Shown here one piece after another: positions 41,810 to 51,044 of a stretch of 64,000 nucleotides of DNA (its first letter is position 1; the number at the start of each line of letters is the position of its first letter). This stretch comes from an uncultured Alistipes sp. GTDB taxonomy: Bacteria; Bacteroidota; Bacteroidia; Bacteroidales; Rikenellaceae. The notes beneath the pieces were generated by a model. It had not been told where the DNA came from. It made no database searches and saw only the letters and a list, made by a program, of their open reading frames with translations. The position numbers were made by a program, and so were the translations under genes. The DNA lies in NCBI GenBank assembly GCA_944326035.1, contig CALVCS010000008.1, positions 1-64,000 of the forward strand. The letters run 5' to 3'.

Positions 41810-44116
41810 ATGCAGGATAATCTGGTCATCGTCGAATCTCCGGCCAAAGCCAAAACCATCGAAAAGTTTCTGGGCAAAGACTATGTCGTCAAGTCGAGCT
41901 TCGGTCATATCCGCGACCTGTCCAAAAAAGAGTTGGGCATCGATATCCAACACAACTTCACGCCGCACTACGAAATCTCGCCCGACAAGAAAAAAGTCGT
42001 CGCCGAGCTGGAAAAACTCGCAAAATCGGCCAAAACCGTCTGGTTGGCGTCCGATGAAGACCGCGAAGGAGAGGCCATCTCGTGGCACCTGTCGCAGGTG
42101 CTGAACCTTGACCCCAAAACCACCAAACGAATCGTATTCCACGAAATTACGAAAAACGCGATTCTGCACGCCGTCGAAAACCCTCGTTCGATCGACATGA
42201 ACCTGGTCAACGCGCAACAAGCGCGTCGTATTCTGGACCGGCTGGTGGGTTTTGAGCTCTCCCCGGTGCTGTGGAAAAAGATCAAACCCTCGCTCTCGGC
42301 CGGACGCGTCCAAAGCGTGGCCGTCCGTCTGATCGTCGAACGGGAACGCGAAATCATGGCCTTCCAACCGACCGAATATTATCGGGTCGTTGCCGATTTT
42401 ACCCTGCAAGACGCGCAAGGTCAAACCACCACCTTCAAGGCCGAACTGAATAAACGCCTCGCTACGGAACAAGAGGCCCTGGCCCTGCTGGAACGCTGCA
42501 AAACCGCCACTTTCCAGGTGCTGCACGTCGACCAGAAACCCTCCAAACGCAATCCGCCCGCTCCGTTTACCACCTCAACGCTCCAACAGGAAGCCGGCCG
42601 TAAATTGGGCATGTCCGTTTCGCAGATCATGTCGGTCGCTCAACGACTTTACGAAGCGGGGTATATCACCTACATGCGTACCGACTCCGTCAACCTGTCG
42701 GGACAGGCCATCGCTGCCGCCAAAGAAGAAGTCATCCGGGAGTTCGGTGAAAAATACAGCGAAGTCCGCAACTTCAAAACCAAAACCAAAGGGGCTCAGG
42801 AGGCTCACGAAGCAATCCGCCCCTCTTACATGAATCGCTCGGAAATCGACGGCACCTCGCAGGAAAAACGCCTTTACAACCTGATCTGGAAGCGCACCAT
42901 GGCCTCCCAAATGGCCTCGGCTCAGATCGAGCGTACGATCGTGGATATCGCAATCGACGGAGCCCCCGAACGCTTCGTAGCAACGGGTGAGGTCATCAAA
43001 TTCGACGGTTTCTTGCGGTTGTACTCCGAAGCGACCGAAGATGACAACTCGGAACACGAAACGGCCATTTTGCCGGTATTGCAGGTCGGTGACCGCCCCG
43101 AAGCCAAAACGATCACCGCCTCCCAACGCTTTACGCAATCCCCGGCCCGATACAGCGAAGCTTCGCTGGTGAAACACCTGGAAGAATTGGGTATCGGACG
43201 ACCTTCCACCTACGCCCCGACTATCTCCACGATCATCACCCGCGGGTATGTCGTCAAAGAAAATCGGGAGGGGGTCAAACGCGAATACCTGCAGTTGAAA
43301 CTGGACAAAGGCAAACTGTCACGCAAAATGCTCAGCGAGCAGGTAGGAAAAGAGAAAAACAAGCTCTCCCCGACCGACATTGGCATGATTGTCACCGACT
43401 TCCTCGACGAACAATTCGCCGCCATCATGGACTACAACTTCACGGCCACCGTCGAAAAACAGTTCGATGAAATCGCAGAAGGGACCAAAAGCTGGGTGGA
43501 TATGTTGAAAGAATTTTACAGCGCCTTCCACCCCAAAGTCGATCAGGCCCTCGAAAGCCAACCGGTGAAGAGCAATCAACCCCGTCTGTTGGGCACCGAT
43601 CCCAAAAGCGGTAAACCGGTCTTTGTGAAGGTCGGTCGGTTCGGACCCGTCGCCCAAATCGGTGGCGCCGAAGGCGATCCGGACAAACCCCGCTTCGCCA
43701 GCCTGAAAAAGGGACAACTCGTCGCCTCCATCACCTTAGAAGAGGCCCTGGATCTGTTTACCCTACCCCGCCATATCGGGTCGTTCGAAGACAAAGAGGT
43801 GGTGATCGGGATCGGTAAATTCGGTCCGTATGTCCGGCACGACGGCAAATTCGTCTCGCTGGCCCGTACTGACGATCCCTACACGATCGAACTGCCTCGA
43901 GCCATCGAACTGATCGAAGAAAAACGCCGCAAAGATCAAAAAAGCAAAGAGCCGATCCAAACATTTGCAGAAGAGCCCGGTCTGCAGGTGCTCAACGGAC
44001 GTTATGGACCGTACATCGCTTTCAACGGGAAAAATTACCACATTCCCAAGAGTGAGGATCCCGCCACCCTGACGCTGGATCAGATTCGGGAAATCATCGC
44101 CAAATCGAAAAAATAA
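41810..44116 (+). CDS. topA: DNA topoisomerase I
   Basis: 768 residues. Type IA enzyme that relaxes negative supercoils. TOPRIM domain at the N-terminus (NLVIVESPAKAKTIEKFLGK, LASDEDREGEAISWHL), core with the active tyrosine in GYITYMRTDSVNLSG, and C-terminal repeats (FVKVGRFGPVAQIG, VIGIGKFGPYVRHDGKF, LNGRYGPYIAFNGKNY). No four-Cys zinc ribbons at the C-terminus; the glycine/phenylalanine-rich repeats replace them, as is usual in this phylum. Strong terminator follows. Confidence 0.97.
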   Translation: MQDNLVIVESPAKAKTIEKFLGKDYVVKSSFGHIRDLSKKELGIDIQHNFTPHYEISPDKKKVVAELEKLAKSAKTVWLASDEDREGEAISWHLSQVLNLDPKTTKRIVFHEITKNAILHAVENPRSIDMNLVNAQQARRILDRLVGFELSPVLWKKIKPSLSAGRVQSVAVRLIVEREREIMAFQPTEYYRVVADFTLQDAQGQTTTFKAELNKRLATEQEALALLERCKTATFQVLHVDQKPSKRNPPAPFTTSTLQQEAGRKLGMSVSQIMSVAQRLYEAGYITYMRTDSVNLSGQAIAAAKEEVIREFGEKYSEVRNFKTKTKGAQEAHEAIRPSYMNRSEIDGTSQEKRLYNLIWKRTMASQMASAQIERTIVDIAIDGAPERFVATGEVIKFDGFLRLYSEATEDDNSEHETAILPVLQVGDRPEAKTITASQRFTQSPARYSEASLVKHLEELGIGRPSTYAPTISTIITRGYVVKENREGVKREYLQLKLDKGKLSRKMLSEQVGKEKNKLSPTDIGMIVTDFLDEQFAAIMDYNFTATVEKQFDEIAEGTKSWVDMLKEFYSAFHPKVDQALESQPVKSNQPRLLGTDPKSGKPVFVKVGRFGPVAQIGGAEGDPDKPRFASLKKGQLVASITLEEALDLFTLPRHIGSFEDKEVVIGIGKFGPYVRHDGKFVSLARTDDPYTIELPRAIELIEEKRRKDQKSKEPIQTFAEEPGLQVLNGRYGPYIAFNGKNYHIPKSEDPATLTLDQIREIIAKSKK

Positions 44117-44152
44117 CCCCGGGAACCTCGTTTCCCGTTTCCCCTCATACGC

Positions 44153-44188
44153 CAGGAGGGGGTCTCAGAGAGACCCCCTCCTGTTTTA
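44153..44188 (+). terminator. Terminator after topA
   Basis: 14-bp stem (44153-44166 with 44170-44183), 3-base loop, then TTTTA. Confidence 0.9.
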
Positions 44189-44202
44189 TTCGTCAGCCAT
44201 GA

Positions 44203-44268
44203 CCTATTCCTCCTCGTCCAACCGACGATGAAGTTATCCACGGCCTATTCCTCGTCCAGCCGACGATG
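44203..44268. repeat. Duplicated 3' end of rluD
   Basis: 44203-44230 repeats 44244-44268 (stop codon region and last codons of rluD) with one extra CTC and one substitution. The outer copy lies beyond the stop. Confidence 0.8.
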
Positions 44269-45345
44269 GGCCGTGTAATTTTCCCACCGTTCCACCACCG
44301 TTCGCATATCGTCCGGCATCGGCGTTTCAAAGTAGATCGATTTCCCGGTCGTCGGATGGACAAAGCCCAAACTCTGCGCATGCAATGCCTGTCGAGGCAA
44401 CAGCTGGAAACAGTTCTCCACAAATTGGCGATACTTCGAGAAGGTCGTCCCCTTCAAAATACGGTCGCCCCCATAACGTTCGTCATTGAACAACGGATGC
44501 CCGATGTAGGCCATATGGACCCGGATTTGATGCGTACGACCGGTCTCCAGGCGACATTCGATCAAATTGACATAACCCAACCGTTCAAGCACCCGATAGT
44601 GGGTCACGGCATGTTTTCCCTGATCGCCCTCGGGGAAAACCGCCATTTTCAACCGATCCCGTAGACTACGTCCGATATTTCCGGTAATCGTTCCTTCGTC
44701 TTCCGGCAAATTGCCCCACACCAATGCACAATATTTGCGTTGAATGGTGTGATCGAAAAACTGTTTGGCCAGTCGGGCATGGGCTCTTTCGGTTTTGGCG
44801 ATCACCAAGAGCCCCGACGTATTCTTATCGATGCGATGGACCAGCCCCGCCCGAATATCCCCCTGTTGAAACAACGGCAGATCTTTCAAATGATAGGTCA
44901 AGGCATTGACCAACGTCCCGCTGTAATTGCCGTGACCGGGATGAACCACCATCCCTGCCGGCTTATTGACAATCAGCAGGTCGTCATCCTCATAGGGAAT
45001 CTCCAAGGGAATATTCTCCGGCAGGATCTCCACCTCTCTGACCGGATAGGGCATCACGATCGAGATCTGATCGAGCGGTTTGACTTTATAACTCGATTTG
45101 ACAGGCTGGCCACCGACCAAAATGCTGCCCGCATCCGCCGCCGTCTGAATCCGATGACGAGAGACGTGTTCCAGCCGATTGGTCAGAAACTTGTCGATCC
45201 GCAGCGGACTCTGCCCCTTATCGACCGTCAGGCTGAAATGTTCATACATCTCCTCCCCGGACTCGCTCTCTTCGTCCAAAAGCTCCTCCGTCAAATCCGG
45301 TTCAGCCCCGAGCGCCGGCTCTTCCTCCCAATAAGGTTTTTCCAT
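44245..45345 (-). CDS. rluD: RluA-family 23S rRNA pseudouridine synthase
   Basis: 366 residues from ATG 45345; an upstream TTG (45363) would start 1 base after the previous stop. N-terminal acidic extension (about 30 residues), S4 RNA-binding domain (LRIDKFLTNRLEHVSRHRIQ), then the catalytic domain with HRIDKNTSGLLVIAKTERAH (catalytic Asp) and LETGRTHQIRVHMAYIGHPL. RluD type is the best guess among RluA paralogues. It follows the PASTA gene by 18 bases. Confidence 0.93.
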   Translation of the reverse strand: MEKPYWEEEPALGAEPDLTEELLDEESESGEEMYEHFSLTVDKGQSPLRIDKFLTNRLEHVSRHRIQTAADAGSILVGGQPVKSSYKVKPLDQISIVMPYPVREVEILPENIPLEIPYEDDDLLIVNKPAGMVVHPGHGNYSGTLVNALTYHLKDLPLFQQGDIRAGLVHRIDKNTSGLLVIAKTERAHARLAKQFFDHTIQRKYCALVWGNLPEDEGTITGNIGRSLRDRLKMAVFPEGDQGKHAVTHYRVLERLGYVNLIECRLETGRTHQIRVHMAYIGHPLFNDERYGGDRILKGTTFSKYRQFVENCFQLLPRQALHAQSLGFVHPTTGKSIYFETPMPDDMRTVVERWENYTAHRRLDEE

Positions 45346-45363
45346 CTCCACAGCTTCGTACAA

Positions 45364-46245
45364 TCAGGGTTCCTCCTTCAAATCGCGGGTCAACGAATCG
45401 GCATACGCCTTGGCAGCCGCTTTGGCCGCCCGTTCTGCCGCCGCACGCCCCTTTTCAATCTGCTCTTCATCCAAAGAGAGCGTAAAATTCACCGGCGTTC
45501 CATAATCCCGACGAGTCCCGACGCCCGGCGATTGAACCCGAACCCGGGCATTCTTTTCATTCAACAGCGTCACCCCTTCGTCATAGGAGATCTTTCCGAC
45601 ATTGAATCCGGCTTCCCACAGGCGGCTCTTGGCCTCCCGGGCCGAAAATCCGACCACCCGAGGAACTGCTTGCGGAATGGCATCGGCCCCTTTACCGACC
45701 ACCAACGTAATGCCGGAACCGATTTCGGCCTCCATTTTGCTGTTGGGCGAGATCAGCTTGCCATTGTAGCGTTCCTCCAACACATAGTTGGTGGCCAGAT
45801 CACTCCGATACACCAACTTATCGATCCCCAACCCCGCCATTTCGAGGTTATTTTTGGCCTGACGCAACGAATATCCCGTCACGTAGGGAATCGGCACCAT
45901 CTTCTGTTTAAACGAGTTGATCGTCACAAAGACCCGACGTCCCGATTTCACTTTAGCCCCCGGCGAAGGATTCTGTTCCAAAATAATCCCCCCCGGATAG
46001 GCCGGTACATACAACGAGTCATTGATCTCGATCCGTAACGAGGCACTCTTGCCCGCCTGGGTCGCCTCCTCCACGCTCAATCCGCTCAAATCCGGCACCT
46101 CATGCACCTGCCCATGACGGGTAAAGAGATTGAGCATCAAATTGACCACAAATACAAACACCAAAATGGCACAAACCGCCAACACCAAATTACGGGTAAT
46201 GGGATTGGCGTTTATCTTTCGCACCAGATTAAGCAGATAATCCAT
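45364..46245 (-). CDS. PASTA-domain membrane protein without kinase
   Basis: 293 residues: short cytoplasmic N-terminus, one membrane helix (LVLAVCAILVFVFVVNLMLN), then three PASTA units (VHEVPDLSGLSVEEATQAGK, VPIPYVTGYSLRQAKNNLEM, VPRVVGFSAREAKSRLWEAG) and an Ala/Lys-rich helical tail. In Firmicutes and Actinobacteria PASTA repeats sense peptidoglycan for Ser/Thr kinases; no kinase domain is present here. It lies upstream of rluD in one transcript. Confidence 0.9.
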   Translation of the reverse strand: MDYLLNLVRKINANPITRNLVLAVCAILVFVFVVNLMLNLFTRHGQVHEVPDLSGLSVEEATQAGKSASLRIEINDSLYVPAYPGGIILEQNPSPGAKVKSGRRVFVTINSFKQKMVPIPYVTGYSLRQAKNNLEMAGLGIDKLVYRSDLATNYVLEERYNGKLISPNSKMEAEIGSGITLVVGKGADAIPQAVPRVVGFSAREAKSRLWEAGFNVGKISYDEGVTLLNEKNARVRVQSPGVGTRRDYGTPVNFTLSLDEEQIEKGRAAAERAAKAAAKAYADSLTRDLKEEP

Positions 46246-46297
46246 GATACTGTATTTTACTCCTTCTTAAAACCAGCGATCGTCCATCGCGTATGGG

Positions 46298-47419
46298 TTA
46301 AAGATAACCCTTTTTCACCGGATTATAAAATGTATCTCGTTCCACGGGTTGATATCCCGTCTCCCGGATGAGGGTTTCCATCTCCTGCGTCGTCATTGAC
46401 GGCGTGCGATCCTCCGCTCCGGCCATCGAATAAATCCGGGTCGTATCGTCAATCGTACCATCCATGTCGTCGGCCCCGAACGCCAACGCCAACTGCGCCG
46501 TTGTCTTCCCAAACATCGGCCAATAGGCCTTCAGGTGCGGCACATTGTCCAAATAGAGCCGACTGAGCGCCATCACCCGCATATCCTCCACGATCCCGAC
46601 TTCGGCAGAGAGACGCTCGCCCAACGGATTGTTACGGCGCCGATATTTGAGGGGGATAAAGGCATTGAATCCGCCCGTTTCATCCTGCAAACGACGCAAG
46701 CGATCCAGATGGTCGATCCGTTGCGCCCACGTTTCGATATGACCGTACAGCATCGTCGCATTGGACGGAATCCCCAACCGATGCGCCTCCCGATGCAGCT
46801 CCAACCAATCTTCGGCCGTGCCCTTCTCCGGACACAGCTGTTGACGAACCGCAGGATCGAAAATCTCGGCTCCTCCACCGGGAATCGCCTCCATCCCCGC
46901 GGCCTTCAAACGGATCAACCCCTCCTGCAGGGATAAGCCCGCTTTCTCGATCATATATCGCAATTCGATCGCCGTAAACGCCTTGATGGCGGCCTGCGGC
47001 ATCAGCTCCTTCACCGAACGGATCAACCGTTCATAGTAGGCCAGATCGTGTCCCGGATGCACGCCACCCACGATATGTACCTCCGTAGCGCCACTCGATT
47101 GACGGGCCCTCACCTGCGTTTCGATCTCCTCCAGCGACAGATCCCAGGCTTCGGGCGACTCCGCCCCCTTCCGATACGAACAAAACCGACAATGGTACAG
47201 ACAGATATTGGAGGGTTCGATATGAAAATTCCGGTTATAATAAACCGTTTGCCCGCTCTGTCGTTCCTTGGCCCGAACGGCCAGCCATCCCAGCACATTC
47301 AACGGAACGGTTTCGATCAGCCCTAAGGCCGTCTCCGGCGTCAGACGCTCCCCCGCCAACACCGCCTCGACCCGCTGACGAGTCTCCTTCTCTAACACCT
47401 TCAGCACACCGTCTCCCAT
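46298..47419 (-). CDS. mqnE: Aminofutalosine synthase (radical SAM)
   Basis: 373 residues. It joins SAM and carboxyvinyloxybenzoate to form aminofutalosine in the futalosine route to menaquinone. Radical SAM motif CLYHCRFC (C73, C77, C80). Other family segments: EVHIVGGVHPGHDLAYYERL, GLDSIPGGGAEIF-like GMEAIPGGGAEIFDP, and AFIPLKYRRRNNPLG. MqnE and MqnC are similar; the length and GGGAEIF context favour MqnE. Other mqn genes are not in the window. Confidence 0.88.
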   Translation of the reverse strand: MGDGVLKVLEKETRQRVEAVLAGERLTPETALGLIETVPLNVLGWLAVRAKERQSGQTVYYNRNFHIEPSNICLYHCRFCSYRKGAESPEAWDLSLEEIETQVRARQSSGATEVHIVGGVHPGHDLAYYERLIRSVKELMPQAAIKAFTAIELRYMIEKAGLSLQEGLIRLKAAGMEAIPGGGAEIFDPAVRQQLCPEKGTAEDWLELHREAHRLGIPSNATMLYGHIETWAQRIDHLDRLRRLQDETGGFNAFIPLKYRRRNNPLGERLSAEVGIVEDMRVMALSRLYLDNVPHLKAYWPMFGKTTAQLALAFGADDMDGTIDDTTRIYSMAGAEDRTPSMTTQEMETLIRETGYQPVERDTFYNPVKKGYL

Positions 47420-47444
47420 AAGATCGTCTCTCTTTTCAACACAA

Positions 47445-47471
47445 AAAGGCTGCTTGTGTCGAGCAGCCTTT
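47445..47471 (-). terminator. Terminator after rpmH
   Basis: 10-bp stem (47445-47454 with 47462-47471), 7-base loop; on the minus strand it is followed by TTTTTG. Confidence 0.8.
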
Positions 47472-47498
47472 GTAGATTATCCTTCGATCAACGACGGC

Positions 47499-47654
47499 CT
47501 ACTTGAAACGAGCGTCGTCCGATACGGTCAATTTTTTACGTCCTTTGGCGCGACGAGCGGCCAATACTTTACGTCCGTTTGCAGTGGACATTCTCTGACG
47601 GAAACCGTGTTTGTTGATCTTTTTCTTCTGAGAGGGTTGGAAAGTCCGTTTCAT
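47499..47654 (-). CDS. rpmH: 50S ribosomal protein L34
   Basis: 51 residues, very basic: [20 protein letters not shown] then [20 protein letters not shown], the highly conserved L34 sequence. ATG 47654, stop at 47499-47501. It has a consensus promoter at 47747-47777 and its own terminator. Confidence 0.98.
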   Translation of the reverse strand: MKRTFQPSQKKKINKHGFRQRMSTANGRKVLAARRAKGRKKLTVSDDARFK

Positions 47655-47746
47655 GGCTCTATCTTTTTTATTGTTTTTGCTGTAGGACGCTGACGCGGAG
47701 CTCTTCGGCCGTTCGGCTTGCGAACTAGTTCATGCGCAACGAGGTG

Positions 47747-47777
47747 CAAAGATATAACTTTTTTATTTGATCCCAAA
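47747..47777 (-). promoter_or_regulatory. Consensus promoter for rpmH
   Basis: On the minus strand: TTTG (47774-47777), 19-base spacer, TATCTTTG (47747-47754). Leader about 85 bases. Confidence 0.8.
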
Positions 47778-47799
47778 ATTTTCCCCGTTTTTTTACCTC

Positions 47800-48423
47800 T
47801 TACCGCGGCAGATAGACCACTTTTTTGGTCTCGAAAAACGGGTCGTCGAACCAATCGGCAATCGCATACAAGCGATACGGCCGTCCCGTCTCGGCTAGCT
47901 CTTCCGTCAAGTCGCCCCCCTTCAGGTACAAAATACCCGCCGGTAAACTCCCCGCTGTATTCCCCGGTTCGATCTTCTCCCACACCCAGTCGACGAACGG
48001 TTTCATCCGCGTCACCGCCCGGCTCACCACAAAATCATACCGCCCCGGCAACGTTTCGACCCGAGCATGCAGGGGCGTCACATTCTGCAAACCGATCGCC
48101 CGCGCCACCTCTTCCACAACCCGGATCTTTTTGCCGATCGAATCGACCAACGTAAACCGAGCCTCCGGAAACAGAATCGCCAACGGAATGCCCGGAAATC
48201 CGCCCCCGGTCCCCACATCCAATACCCGGGCCCCCGCCCGGAAACGACACACCTTGGCGATCGCCAGCGAATGCAATACATGTCGCACCGCCAACTGATC
48301 GATATCTTTTCGCGAGATAACGTTGATCCGATCGTTCCACAACCGATACAGCTCCTCCAACGAGGCCAACTGTTCGAGTTGCCGCGTCGTCAAATCCGGA
48401 AAATAACGGGACACTATCTCCAT
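47800..48423 (-). CDS. rsmG: 16S rRNA (guanine(527)-N7)-methyltransferase
   Basis: 207 residues. SAM-dependent methyltransferase acting on 16S G527. SAM-binding motif ARVLDVGTGGGFPGIPLAIL, LVDSIGKKIRVVEEVARAIG, and VVSRAVTRMKPFVDWVW, all characteristic of GidB/RsmG. Start ATG 48423 (MEIVSRYFPDLTTRQLEQLA). Not directly coupled to rpmH, whose promoter lies between them. Confidence 0.95.
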   Translation of the reverse strand: MEIVSRYFPDLTTRQLEQLASLEELYRLWNDRINVISRKDIDQLAVRHVLHSLAIAKVCRFRAGARVLDVGTGGGFPGIPLAILFPEARFTLVDSIGKKIRVVEEVARAIGLQNVTPLHARVETLPGRYDFVVSRAVTRMKPFVDWVWEKIEPGNTAGSLPAGILYLKGGDLTEELAETGRPYRLYAIADWFDDPFFETKKVVYLPR

Positions 48424-48823
48424 AAACTTCTCTCTTCTAATTTCAGCGTCTTACCGCATCGGCCTCATTTCTGGGACTTCGCAGCATTCTCCATCACCTT
48501 CTCAGGATCTGTGCGGGGAGCTTTACCATTTTTCAGGCTCTTCACAGCGTTTCCATCGACTTCCAGAACCCTCACTGCGTCAACCTTCATCTTCTCAAGT
48601 TCTTTGCGGGATCCGGTACCGGTTCTCAGGATCTGTACAGAGGTCCTCAGCGTCCTTTTTCAAAGCCTCTCCCGTGCTTCCTACGAATGTCAACCCACCA
48701 TCTCCTGCGGATATTCGACCCATCCCCTAAAACAGGGCCTTCTCCTGCAGAAAACAGTCCACACCTCGAAAGTATGGCTTTCTGCAAAGTCAGCCCCACG
48801 ATCCCTGCGGATGGCGGTCCCTC
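48424..48823. other. Spacer with degenerate repeats
   Basis: 400 bases, pyrimidine-rich, no gene. TTCTCAGGATCTGT occurs at 48499-48512 and 48624-48637; a related unit (cttctcaagttctttgcgg) lies at 48591-48610. The first two are followed by TGCGGG-like bases. Confidence 0.5.
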
Positions 48824-49411
48824 TTAAAGCATGGCCTCCTGACTGTCCGTAATAAAGCGGCAAAGCTGTTCACGCGCCCGATGGATCTGGGTCTTCACCG
48901 TACCCATGGGCAACCCCAATTCGGCCGCAATCTCTTCGTACGAAAACTCCCGGAAAAAACGCAACTCGATCAACTTCCGATACCGCGGTGGCATCCGCAA
49001 AATAAACGCCTCCAACCGATCGCGGGTTTGATCGTTGATGAGCCGATCCTCCGGAGAGGGCGTATTATAGGCCGACAAAGCCCCCGACGAATCGGTCGTC
49101 TTATCGAGAGGTACCAGATCTTCCCGTTTCCGCCGCACGTAATCGATGAACGTATTGCGGGCGATCGTGTAAATCCATTGACCGAACGTATAGTCCGGTT
49201 TATAGCGATGCAGATTCAGATAGGCCTTCACAAAAGCCTCCTGCAACAGGTCGTTCGTATCATCCACGTTGCCGCCGGTGCGTTGCAGATACAGCTGATA
49301 AATCGAGTCCCGGTAGCGATTGAACAGATGCTCGAAAGCAACCGAATCTCCCCCCAACACCTTTTCGACGAGTTGTTGGTCGGTGGCGACCATGTAGTTT
49401 TCTATCTCCAT
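48824..49411 (-). CDS. ECF-family RNA polymerase sigma factor
   Basis: 195 residues. Sigma-70 region 2 (FEHLFNRYRDSIYQLYLQRT, DLLQEAFVKAYLNLHRYKPD, FGQWIYTIARNTFIDYVRRK) and region 4 (MPPRYRKLIELRFFREFSYE, EIAAELGLPMGTVKTQIHRA). RpoE-like, as are many Bacteroidota ECF factors. No anti-sigma gene follows. ATG 49411 overlaps the stop of the glycosyltransferase gene by 10 bases; ATG 49393 is an alternative. Confidence 0.93.
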   Translation of the reverse strand: MEIENYMVATDQQLVEKVLGGDSVAFEHLFNRYRDSIYQLYLQRTGGNVDDTNDLLQEAFVKAYLNLHRYKPDYTFGQWIYTIARNTFIDYVRRKREDLVPLDKTTDSSGALSAYNTPSPEDRLINDQTRDRLEAFILRMPPRYRKLIELRFFREFSYEEIAAELGLPMGTVKTQIHRAREQLCRFITDSQEAML

Positions 49412-50583
49412 ATAGCTTGGTCAGGGCGCAAACGACGTCTGAGAGCCATAACAGCTTCTCCCAGCGGGGCATATAGGTCATAGAGCACATAGACCCACAT
49501 GAGTTTTCTTTCTCCCAATCGCAGCGCGATCCGTTTCATTTTCGTGGTAACGATCCACAGCCTCAACAACAGGAAAATCAGCGGAATGAGAGGCCACGGC
49601 CAAGGTAACAGCGCCAAGATAACAATCACCGCGCCAAAAAACAAAAAACGGCTCCATAATTCGATCGCCGTCGTCCAGCGTGCCCGCCACGGATAGTAGC
49701 GATGCGCATAACTGAAATATCGACGAGCCCGATTCCACCACCGCAAACCCCCATAAGAGATCTGGCGCATCGTGGCATGGGGGTTCATCACCACACTGAC
49801 ATTCTCCGGAGTGACAATCCGCTGGATGAACAAATCGTCGTCGCCGATATTCATATTCAGGAAATTAAATCCCTTATGCGAAAAATAGAGACTCTTCGTA
49901 TAACCCAGATTATGGCTGATACCCCGATAGGCATGACCTCGGATCGCCGCACTCAGCCACCGCACCGACGTCGACAGACGACTGCAACGCATCCACCGAT
50001 TGCCTAATCCTTTCTGGGGCTCGATGCCACAATAGCCCAGCACCACATCGCCCGTAATGAAGCCTTTGGCCATCAGGGCGATCCATTTGTCGGATGTCGG
50101 ATAACTGTCGGCCCGGGTCAACAACAGATGTTCGTAACGAGCCGCCTTGATCCCCACGGTAATCGCCAGCTTGATGCTATGATCGTGATGGTGTGACGCT
50201 TTAATCTGCGTCAAATGCATCCGCTCGCCATACCGGGCCTGGATATCGGTGAGCATCTCTCCGATCTCTTCATCGTAACTACAATCGACCACAACCACCT
50301 CGAATTGGAGATAATCCTGTTCGAGCAGCTTCTGCAAGCCGTTTTCGACAAAAAAATAGTTATTTTCGCGTACGACCACGATCACCGAAATCGGCGGGGA
50401 GGGGATCTCCGGACGAATGCCCCGGTTGTTACGAAACCGAGGCAACTTGCCGTATACGCCCAGGTAATACCACAACTGAATAAAAAAACAGAGGAGCATC
50501 AACCCCAACATTCCCAACGCAATATGACGAATCAGTTCCCCGTGTACGCCCAGGGTCTGACTGAAAAGATCGAAAATTTCCAC
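49402..50583 (-). CDS. Membrane-bound family 2 glycosyltransferase
   Basis: 393 residues from GTG 50583. A TTG at 50607 also lies in frame, but it overlaps the -7 box (50605-50612), so GTG is preferred. One N-terminal helix (LGMLGLMLLCFFIQLWYYLG), a GT-A domain (ISVIVVVRENNYFF, EVVVVDCSYDE, LLLTRADSYPTSD with a D-x-D-like acid pair absent), NIGDDDLFIQRIV, then C-terminal helices (FLFFGAVIVILALLPWPWPL). Likely moves a sugar to a lipid or surface polymer. Overlap with the ECF sigma gene suggests shared expression. Confidence 0.85.
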   Translation of the reverse strand: MEIFDLFSQTLGVHGELIRHIALGMLGLMLLCFFIQLWYYLGVYGKLPRFRNNRGIRPEIPSPPISVIVVVRENNYFFVENGLQKLLEQDYLQFEVVVVDCSYDEEIGEMLTDIQARYGERMHLTQIKASHHHDHSIKLAITVGIKAARYEHLLLTRADSYPTSDKWIALMAKGFITGDVVLGYCGIEPQKGLGNRWMRCSRLSTSVRWLSAAIRGHAYRGISHNLGYTKSLYFSHKGFNFLNMNIGDDDLFIQRIVTPENVSVVMNPHATMRQISYGGLRWWNRARRYFSYAHRYYPWRARWTTAIELWSRFLFFGAVIVILALLPWPWPLIPLIFLLLRLWIVTTKMKRIALRLGERKLMWVYVLYDLYAPLGEAVMALRRRLRPDQAIWR

Positions 50584-50604
50584 CTCCGATAAGTTACTTT
50601 CCCA

Positions 50605-50612
50605 CAAAGCTA
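50605..50612 (-). promoter_or_regulatory. -7 box for the GT2-ECF operon
   Basis: CAAAGCTA on + reads TAGCTTTG on the minus strand, 22 bases before GTG 50583. It implies a very short leader. Confidence 0.55.
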
Positions 50613-50981
50613 CAAGATTTTGCCTAAACCGCCAAGGAGAAACCGACTTTCTCCCTTCCCAAAAAGCCTTCTACCTTCCCTCACGTATTACCTCTTCCGA
50701 GACCCTGCGAAGATCCGTCTATTCGCCCTCCGGCCTTCCGCCATCCCTCCGCCGACCCCCGCAACATCCCCGCAACATCCCCGCAACAGTCCCCCTTTCA
50801 TCCTCGGAGCGATACCAGCCAAGTTCGGTCTCCTTTCTCTCTTATTCTTGGCCTTCCTGCTAATTCTTTCTGATGCAATAAGCACTCTTCCGACCCGGAC
50901 AGACTATCTTCCCACGTCCAAAGAGCTCGCTCACCCCGAGCTCTCCGACTCGAACCGCTTAGCTCCGTTTTCACAAAAAAA
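50613..50981. other. Pyrimidine-rich spacer with an 11-bp tandem repeat
   Basis: No gene seen. CCCCGCAACAT is repeated three times at 50757-50789 (last unit ends AG). Confidence 0.5.
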
Positions 50982-50998
50982 GGACGGTTTTCCCGTCC
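50982..50998 (-). terminator. Terminator after the M20 amidohydrolase gene
   Basis: GGACGG (50982-50987) pairs with CCGTCC (50993-50998); in the minus direction it is followed by a run of seven T. Confidence 0.75.
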
Positions 50999-51044
50999 CT
51001 CTTTATGGAATTTGTCTTCGTGACAGGGCCCCTCTCTGCGAGAC

